Assembly (NCBI GenBank): GCA_949751835.1
Contig: CATKHK010000039.1
Location: forward strand, 342,115-406,114
DNA: 64,000 nucleotides
Direction of reading: 5' to 3'
Source of the DNA: Blepharisma japonicum
Lineage: Eukaryota; Ciliophora; Heterotrichea; Heterotrichida; Blepharismidae
Below, piece by piece: positions 57,295 through 64,000 of this stretch (position 1 is the stretch's first letter; every line of letters begins with the position of its first letter). The position numbers were made by a program, and so were the translations under genes. Under the pieces are notes generated by a model, which made no database searches, was not told where the DNA came from, and saw only the letters and a program-made list of their open reading frames with translations.

Positions 57295-58563
57295 ATGGAC
57301 TGTTGAAAACAAGGATGCAGCCAAAAATGTGAGTTCTTATGTCTGCATGGAGGGAGCCAAGTCTATTTATGCAATAATCACATTAATGAGCATCTTAATT
57401 CAGATACTAACATATGTCATGACATTGATGGACTTTTTGCCCAGCCAAATATCGATACAAAATTATCTCTCATTAGCTATCTTCAAAGCCTACTATCAAA
57501 CTCAGAACACTTGAAAAATCAATTGATTAGAGAAATGAGAGACAAAATTCAAGCAATTTCCTGCTTATATAGCCAGCAATTAAAAAAAATCAATGAAATT
57601 GAATGGCAATATCAACTAATAATTAAAAAACTTATACAAACTAAAGAAATCCCAAGGATTTCACCTAACAAGCTTGAAGGCCTATTAACATTGCCATCTA
57701 AAACCGCCCTGGAAAGATTCCAAAAATTTGAGAGCATAAACAAAGGAGTAAGACTTGGCCTAAGCCCTCATCACAAAGCTGAAATTTTCTTATTTAAGCA
57801 ATATTCACGAAATTTATTAAAATTATCCCTAGATAACCTACAAATTATCGTCCGCAATTTATCTGAATTAGAAACAACAATAGAAAGCCATATTTCTATA
57901 TGCAAGCTCCCTGATAATAAACTTTTTTGCTATGGGAACATTTGGCCAGATATTTCGAGTTCTTTATCTTCACCTAGGGGCACATCATTTATTATTAATG
58001 ATGATTTTTCTATCATTCCTTTAAAAGATGGGAAACCTCGAAGTGGAGCGACTTCTGTTTATTATGAAAATTCTATATATGTATTTGGGGGTTGAAGCAC
58101 AAAATTGCATATTATTGATAGAATTACGGATTCTGCTGATAAGTTTAATATGGAAAAAGGGGTTTGAGAAGCTTTAAATCGAATGCCTGAGCCGTCTATT
58201 TATGTATATACATTAGTTTACAATGATTTGATATTGCTTTCAGGATATAACCATCATAAGTTGTATTGCTATAATATTTTGGACAATGATTATTCAGAAC
58301 TTTTGGATTTGAGGGAAAAAAGCAATAAGGTGATTTTTGAATGAAATTACTGCTTATATGTGATGGAATCTGGAGGAGATATTTGGAAGAGCGATAATAA
58401 CATTTTGGAATGAAGAGCGCTTAGGAAATGTATTGAATTTGGAGAAGTTTTATCTTATCATACTACTTTCAAGTGGTCAATATTTTTCTTAGATAATAGC
58501 TATTGGCTTTATAAATTCAGACTTAGTAAAGAGAAGCTTGAAAAAGTGAAACAAATAATATAA
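57295..58563 (+). CDS. B-box-like / coiled-coil / kelch protein
   Basis: 422 residues, TGA as Trp at several places (MDCWKQGC, FGGWSTK, KGVWEAL, FEWNYC, ILEWRAL). The N-terminus has a Cys/His finger (C3, C8, C12, C16, H18, C26, H29, H33), like the one in the gene at 108-1964. A charged coiled coil covers about 70-200. Kelch blades follow (LPDNKLFCYGNI, SGATSVYYENSIYVFGG, YVYTLVYNDLILLSGY, YNILDNDYSELLDL). The track start of 57511 seen by a standard code is internal: the ATG at 57295 adds the zinc finger in frame. This architecture is common in heterotrich kelch families. It is the intact member of the local set. Confidence 0.85.
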
Positions 58564-59381
58564 TTATTTAAAATTAAACATAGTCTGGTTTGATCTTAAG
58601 TTAAAGAATATGTAGCATCGGAGACTTTTTTATAGAGATGAGTCTGAAGATACTGATGAAGCTATTGAAGATAGAATGATTAGAAAAAGAGATCAGAGAA
58701 TTAGAAGATGAGAAGCAGACGAAGAGTGAATTAGAGGACAAACTGTGGACTTAGCTAGCCAAGCAAAGAGGAGAAGTTCTGGATGATTGAGATTTGATAT
58801 TGACTGTTCATTCAGTCTAGTCAATTGAACTCGAAGTTGGAATTGCATTGGCTGAAACAATAGAGGTGCATCAAAGTAGCATCAAAGGAAGAGCCAACCC
58901 GAAAATTAACTCAAAAACCAGTCTAAAAGCCAATCAAAAACCAATTCAAAAACAAACTCAAAAACTAACCCAAAAAGCTCAAAATTTTCAAAATATTCAA
59001 AGATCTATGAGGAATAAATAAAGCGATGAAATGATAAAGAATGAAAGCAATAAAAGCAATAAAAGCAATAAAAGAATGAAAACAATGAAAGCTGTGAAAT
59101 TGAAGATTTGGAAGTGGCGAAGAAAGAAGAAGTGATGAGCCTTAAGGTTCGTTTTGTAGATTCGGCCACTAAACAGTATAGGATAATTATACCAGCTTCT
59201 TTATCAAACTCTAGACAGTACATTAAATTTTGCTTTATTAAAATTGCCTCATTAAAGGCACAAGCAACTTTTTCAAGTGGGAAATAAGCTAGGGTTCTTC
59301 TTTTTCAAAAATTTAAATTATTTTAGTTTTAATAAATGCTGGTTTTCCTTAGGAAAAAGTGGCTTAATAAACATAAAAACA
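58564..59381. other. Repeat-rich spacer with possible coding remnant
   Basis: 818 nt. From ATG 58638 a plus-strand frame reads KEIRELEDEKQTKSELEDK and later QKPIQKQTQKLTQKAQNF, with two in-frame TAG, one of them inside a 15-nt GT...AG segment (gttcattcagtctag). A second plus frame (about 58616-58880) is also open and Arg-rich. Neither is decisive. Low-complexity repeats at 58901-59070 are described separately. Confidence 0.35.
58901..59070. repeat. Low-complexity A-rich repeats
   Basis: 58901-58990 is built from imperfect units of the type caaaaaccaa / ctcaaaaacta, giving Gln/Lys/Thr-rich codons in one frame. 59044-59070 has three perfect copies of the 9-mer aaagcaata. Both look like slippage products. 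Confidence 0.7.
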
Positions 59382-60025
59382 ATGTCTAACATGCAATTCA
59401 ATAACACTTTAATGCTATCAAACGGAGTAAATTCTACTGATAATATGAACATAAACACAATTCTTTTGAATTTTTATATTTCTAATCCAAACCTCTATCT
59501 CAAACTTCAAGTATCAAACCCTGCAAGTTTAAGCTGTAAATACTTAGCCTTAATGACTGATTCTATCAATTTTACTATGCTTTTGGAAATATCACAAATA
59601 ATTACTGCCAAAACTCTTCTCCATCAATTCTTGTTTCAAATACAACAAATCCTTTTATCAATTCCTCTCATTTTGCTATCAATGTTGGCCAAAGTAATAA
59701 TAGTACTTGATTATTTTTCACAAACTCAGGCTCAATAATAATTTCTAACTCTGAATTTATAGAAAATACGAGCAATCGTCAAGACAGCTCAGGCACAATT
59801 TATATTGATGATAATATCCTTAAGCTCTCACTAATCAGCTGCAGCTTTATTGGAAACAGTGCTAACATGGGTTGAGTCCTCTACTTTGCAAGTCAGGCAT
59901 TATCAATTGAGTCAACCATTTTTGTATTTAATATTTCCCCCTGACTCTCAGGAGGAGCAGAAGGTACCAGAGGATTCAGAGCAGATCGGCAAATTTTAAA
60001 ATTTCATTTTGAAGATAGCTTCTAA
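59382..60025 (+). pseudogene. Beta-helix-like surface protein remnant
   Basis: Starts in one frame from ATG 59382 (MSNMQFNNTLMLSNG, NMNINTILLN), then continues from about 59540 in another frame (YAFGNITNNYCQNSS, SSHFAINVGQSNNSTWLFF, ISNSEFIENTSNRQDSSGTI, LISCSFIGNSANMGW) to TAA at 60023. The short strands ending in N-x-(S/T/N) with period about 25 fit right-handed beta-helix surface proteins. TGA is Trp where used. The frame change makes it a pseudogene, or a small intron was missed. Upstream open sequence (59277 onward) may belong to it. Confidence 0.5.
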
Positions 60026-60385
60026 CTTATAGATTTCTGTAATTATTTAATTAATAAAACTATACTTATAATGCAAGTGATTGTTTTTCGTAAAATTTAG
60101 ATTTCAAAATTGATGCTTATGAGACCAATGAGCATTCAACAAAATCTAAAATATATATCGTCAAAAATTATTTGATTTAGCAAGATGATTTCAGTTGAAT
60201 AATTGAGTAGGAGGAAATTGCCAATTTTAAACTGCAGATCTATTAATAATATTTTATGGACATTTGCAGCCCTAGCTTTGGCTAAATAAGTGTATGGGAA
60301 TATAAACTATATTGATCATAGATATAATTTTTAAAACTAACAGCCAAAGAGTATTAAAGGAGAACTATGCATTAAGACACTTAAT
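60026..60385. other. AT-rich spacer
   Basis: Between the beta-helix remnant and the kelch pseudogene. No gene recognised. Confidence 0.5.
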
Positions 60386-61637
60386 TTAAACTAGCCGCTC
60401 TAATGTCTTTTCTTTCAAATTGAACCTGAAGTATTTAATGTCATCTTTGCAGTATGCAATGTTTATTGCTCCTCTGTTGTATATGAGATATACTTGAGTA
60501 AAATCATTACGCATTATTGAATTCCCAATCCTTCTCCGACATACTCATTTGAAACTTCACTTTCATAAACTGATCCATTACATTCAATTAAATATAATCT
60601 CTCTGAATTTATTAGGATTTTTTTTTTATAAATAGCAAAATCATAAGGAATTCTCACGAAAGTGTTGCTGACAATTGAATATCTCAAAAGATTTTCATTA
60701 TAATATCCAGAAATCAAAATATCTCCATTAAATATTATATTTGTGCAGTTGAGATCAGCTTGCAGCAGTGGCTTTAACTTAATCCATTGCTCTTTATTCA
60801 AATCAAATCTCTCTGATAGAGTTAAAGGACATTTATTTCATCCTCCAAAGCAATAAACACTATTATTGAAATAGATAGATGATGATTCATAGCATGGAGT
60901 TCCAGATGGCAGATGTTGAATTATATAATTTTCATCAATTATCAAGCAAATGTCATAATAAGTTCAGCTACCAAAACAAAATAAATTGCCGCCAGGCAAT
61001 TGAGCTATGCATGTGCCATGGTCTAATGGTTCAGGAGTCTCTAATTCTTTAATCCTTTAATCCACTAACACTTGACTTCTCTAATTTCTCTTTCTGTATC
61101 ATAAATAAACAAATTAGTTTTTTTATTAACTTGTCTAATACTATAAAGTGATGTTTTTTGACAGTAAGCAATGTTATAATCGTGATATGCTTGCTGAATA
61201 GGTGGGTCGTTAATGCAGGTGTGGCTTTGGTAGATTGAGTAATTTTTCCTAAATTCTTTTTCTAATTCTGGGTCATTTGATTTATTTAAAATTTCTAATC
61301 TCTTGTCTCTTAATTCTCGAAGTAGATTTTGCGAATTTATGATTTTTTTGAGATCTTGATAAGGATTGATTATTTGAGAATTAATTTGATCTATCTCATT
61401 TTTAATTTTTGAGTTTATCTCTTCTTTTAAGTTTTCGAGATTTTTGCTTTTTTTATTCTCTTTTATTCGCTATTCAAAATAATCCCACAGCAGATCTTGT
61501 GTATTTGATAAACGTTAGCCAAGGCTGCTTCTTTTTAGAAATCATCATTTATGGAAATGTATGCATTTTTCTTAGATAAGACCAATGTGATCTTTAAAGG
61601 CTGCAATTTTATTTCCAATTCCTTGGGTGCTCTTAAG
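60386..61637 (-). pseudogene. B-box-like / coiled-coil / kelch pseudogene
   Basis: A relative of the intact gene at 57295, on the other strand. From about 61637 one frame reads KDHIGLI, EKCIHFHKWWFLKRSSLG, RLSNTQDLLWDYFE and a coiled coil (KNLENLKEEINSKIKNEI, LRELRDKRLEILNKSNDPEL), interrupted by three in-frame TAA/TAG that all sit where Gln would fit. After about 61085 the frame shifts and kelch blades follow (LPGGNLFCFGSW, SSSIYFNNSVYCFGGWN, IIFNGDILISGYYNENLLRY). A further shift near 60515 leads to the C-terminus (DFTQVYLIYNRGAIN, KEKTLERLV) ending at TAA 60386. The N-terminal zinc finger is partly visible. Two frameshifts and several stops make it non-functional in this reading. Confidence 0.7.
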
Positions 61638-61910
61638 GAAATGGTAATATTCCTATTGTAAGCGAAATAATTTCATATCAATATTCTGTTGTTTTAGAGA
61701 TTTTTTGTTTGAAAAATTATATAAAAGTATTTTTATCTGATTTAAAAATATTGATATTTAATTCTATAATATTTATCAATCAGGATTAATAATGTTATAA
61801 CAAATTAATAAAAGCAAACTTATCTTTATCTTAAAATTTAAATCTCATACGGATTTTTTAATTGCGGTCTATTTACCTCTGTTTATTATCATAATTTTAT
61901 ATATATAGTC

Positions 61911-62376
61911 ATGTACTTTATGAAGAAGAGAACTAGCATTGATAATTTTATTAGCAAAGCCCTCACTGACATTGCAAGTAGCCAATGCTCAGATATATTT
62001 GCATTTAGAAACGGCCAGCATTTTGCTTTTGCTAATAATATACAACTTATTGGAGGAATTTGTGGACCTACTGAATCTCCATATGATGGAGGAATATTTT
62101 ATATATCAGTCAGGCTTTCTGGGTATGTCTTATGCTCATTTTGAATTTATGACCAAAATAATTCATCCAAATATTAGCAACGAAGGAAGAATTACTATCA
62201 ACATGCCAAAATCAACAGGGTTGAACGTAAAAAAGGGGCTAAAGTGAATTATTAATTTGTTGAAGGAGCCTATTTGAGATGCTTCTGCAAGCATAGAGCT
62301 AAAGGACCTATACAATGAAAATTCAGAAGCTTATTTTACTTATGTCAGAAATGCCACAATCAAATATGCAAGCTAA
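61911..62376 (+). pseudogene. Ubiquitin-conjugating enzyme E2 remnant
   Basis: The first frame reads SKALTDIASSQCSDIFAFRN and then GGICGPTESPYDGGIFYISV, the classic E2 beta-meander (GPxxSPYxGGxF). After a frameshift near 62110 the next frame continues FMTKIIHPNISNEGRITINM and LKWIINLLKEPIWDASASI, matching the HPNI block and C-terminal helices of E2s, to TAA at 62374. The active-site Cys expected just after HPNI(x)xxG(x)IC is Thr here (GRITINM). So the copy is both frameshifted and lacks its catalytic residue. An E2-variant (UEV-like) origin is possible but the frameshift argues for a pseudogene. Confidence 0.7.
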
Positions 62377-63783
62377 TGCTAATTAATCAAATAATAATGA
62401 TAGTTTTTTTATAATCCTTGGAGCTTCAATAAAATTATTTAAAAATCTAGAAAATGTTGTGAATAAAGTATGTTCTTTCCCCTTTGATGTTAAAAATTCT
62501 AATAAAATTTTCAAGTGTAAGTAGAAGATAGCATCCAATATTTTTAACAAAGAGAATTTTTATCTTGAACATTGATGAAAATTATATAATAAATAAGTAA
62601 TTGCAATTAAGCTAAGAAATAGCTATTTGCTTTATCAATTTCATTTCAACAGATCCATAATGTGAGCTAGTCCTCCAGAACATAATAAAGATCTAAAGGT
62701 TTGCAAACACCAAAGAGATGAGTATAAAATATTTATTTTAATAACTTTTAATTGGTGTTGTCTCCAGTAGTAGGAATTATTACTAGACAAGAACAAATTA
62801 TTCTGTGAAGACTGTAATAGAAATAAGGATATAGCAATGACTATAGAAAATATAAAATGGCCAAATATTTTAGTACTTTCCATACCAATCAGTCAATCCC
62901 CATTAAAAATGCCAGAAACTAGCTTAGCGTTAACATTTAGATTAATTCAAAACCTTAAAAGAAAATCAATTATTTGATATTGTCAAATATATATCTTACT
63001 TCTAGTAATAATGAAATCATATCATATATACTGTATAAGAAATAAATTTTAGAAATAAGTAACCTTGCTTCTTAAAATAAGCATACTAATTTAATAACTC
63101 ACAACTTTATAATTTGAGAATATCAATATGTGGGTCTATAATAAATTATTATGACATTGCATATTTCAGCTTTTTTGTGTGATAATCCAAGGCTTACTTT
63201 GAATCGCACTGGCTATATTGTATTTTCTTAGATATGATATTAACGACTGATTGCCTTCATTCATTTTGTTCAAGCTTTGATCCAAAATAAATTAAAATTC
63301 ATTTATAATAGAATTAAATGAAAATGAAGATTTTGATTATCTAGGTAAAGTATCATTCGAAGTTAAAAACAAAATAGCAAGCCTTCACTATCAATTCCCA
63401 ATACTTGATCAGCATTTTGGGCCTAGTGAATCGCCAGTAAAGTGTTCTCATCCCTTCATTTTTAAAAAGTTATTGGAATAATAATTTCAGTAATTTTTTT
63501 GATACAATCAATAGCTTTTATCATTCTGGCTATTTTATAATCAAGGTGACTTCAAACTAATAAATATGTATCCTAAGTATTTTATGATGATAATTCAGCT
63601 GAAATATTTATAAATTCAGTATGAAAAAGTCTAGATTCTATCAATAGAATATTCCTAATCTGATAAGCCTTTTATTATTAAATTATATACCCTCTTAAAT
63701 CTGCTAAGATTTCCTAGACATATGTGTATTAAATAAATTAATCAGAATAAAACATATTAATATAATTCCGAGAATTAAATAAC
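62377..63783. other. AT-rich region without supported gene
   Basis: 1.4 kb. A minus-strand 80-codon frame (62641-62883, hydrophobic start TKIFGHFIFSIVIAISLFLL) could be a secreted or membrane peptide but is unsupported. A plus-strand 58-codon open stretch near 63306-63482 contains FGPSESP, reminiscent of the E2 GPTESP motif, but nothing else fits. No repeat or RNA gene seen. Confidence 0.35.
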
Positions 63784-64000
63784 TTAGTTATTAGGCTTCT
63801 GCTCATCACTTGTTGCTTTGATCTCAATAAGTTTCTCCAAGTATTTTTTGATAATTGCTGAATCTGCCTTTACAGAATTCACTTCTTCATTAACTTTCGC
63901 AATTTCAACTTGAAGAGTCTTAATATGTTTTTTCAAAGGAATTGTTCTATCGGTTTCATCTTTATTATCATTGGAGTTACTGTCAATACACATTTGGAAA
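63784..64000 (-). CDS. Coiled-coil protein, partial at window edge
   Basis: At least 71 codons open to the right edge, stop TAA at 63784-63786. From M at 63993 the sequence is acidic then a clear heptad coiled coil (KKHIKTLQVEIAKVNEEVNS, KKYLEKLIEIKATSDEQ). Two further codons (Phe-Gln) remain before the edge, so the gene may start at 63993 or beyond the window. Family unknown. Confidence 0.5.
   Translation of the reverse strand, partial: FQMCIDSNSNDNKDETDRTIPLKKHIKTLQVEIAKVNEEVNSVKADSAIIKKYLEKLIEIKATSDEQKPNN

Noticed and set aside
58901-59070. CRISPR-like or satellite array
   Set aside because: Repeats are short, imperfect and lack unique spacers; simple low-complexity slippage.
48543-64000. 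Transposon or IES interpretation of the AT-rich right end
   Set aside because: No transposase, terminal inverted repeats or TA-bounded elements were recognised; the remnants are of ordinary cellular gene families.

Overview
This window looks like part of the somatic (macronuclear) genome of a heterotrich ciliate, most likely Blepharisma or a close relative. Two sequence properties support this. First, TGA is read as tryptophan throughout, and TAA/TAG are the only terminators. Almost every long gene runs only if in-frame TGA is translated, and several of those TGAs sit at conserved Trp sites (TDP1, CWC27, the kinase, FolC, chitin synthase QRRRW). Second, five in-frame breaks are bridged exactly by 15-nt introns of the form GTA...AG. 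The species assignment is inference from the code and intron size; no rRNA or marker gene is present.

The left and centre (about 0.1-48.5 kb) are gene-dense with ordinary eukaryotic functions. In order: a B-box-like zinc/coiled-coil protein, an O-methyltransferase, an unknown protein, an Rxt3-like chromatin protein, a GPI-anchored carbonic-anhydrase-like protein, a tRNA, a small mitochondrial-type membrane protein, an ankyrin-Sec7 ARF-GEF, TDP1, derlin, ribokinase, a small basic protein and a hormone-sensitive-lipase-like hydrolase. Next come CWC27, an RRM/KH protein, a NEK-like kinase, calcineurin B, two tandem serine carboxypeptidases, an RRM protein, a disrupted unknown gene, an SLC44 transporter and a membrane-anchored alpha/beta hydrolase. 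Then pinin, a small repeat protein, folylpolyglutamate synthase, a FAAH-like amidase, two tandem chitin synthases, an MFSD12-like transporter and a 1480-residue surface protein. Spacing is very tight: 7 bp between the divergent starts of folC and the amidase, 26 bp for pinin and its neighbour, and 5 and 14 bp between convergent stops.

The right end (about 48.5-64 kb) is different. It is AT-richer and gene-poor, with three intact genes: a short kelch-like protein, a complete Zn-finger/coiled-coil/kelch protein, and a 1373-residue WD40 / ankyrin-like / six-helix cation-channel fusion. Between them lie decayed copies: a kelch C-terminus, a helical protein, a beta-helix-like surface protein, a second kelch gene and an E2 ubiquitin-conjugating enzyme lacking its cysteine. 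These carry frameshifts and in-frame TAA/TAG, many of which fall where Gln would fit. This looks like an accessory region of gene-family duplication and decay.

No CRISPR, insertion sequence, phage or intact transposon was seen. The most unusual items are the WD40-channel fusion, the ankyrin-Sec7 fusion, the carbonic-anhydrase-like protein lacking two zinc ligands, the perfect GC-rich 15-bp inverted repeat in AT-rich intergenic DNA, and the 7-bp divergent intergenic gap. All functional calls rest on motif reading by eye; no database search was run.
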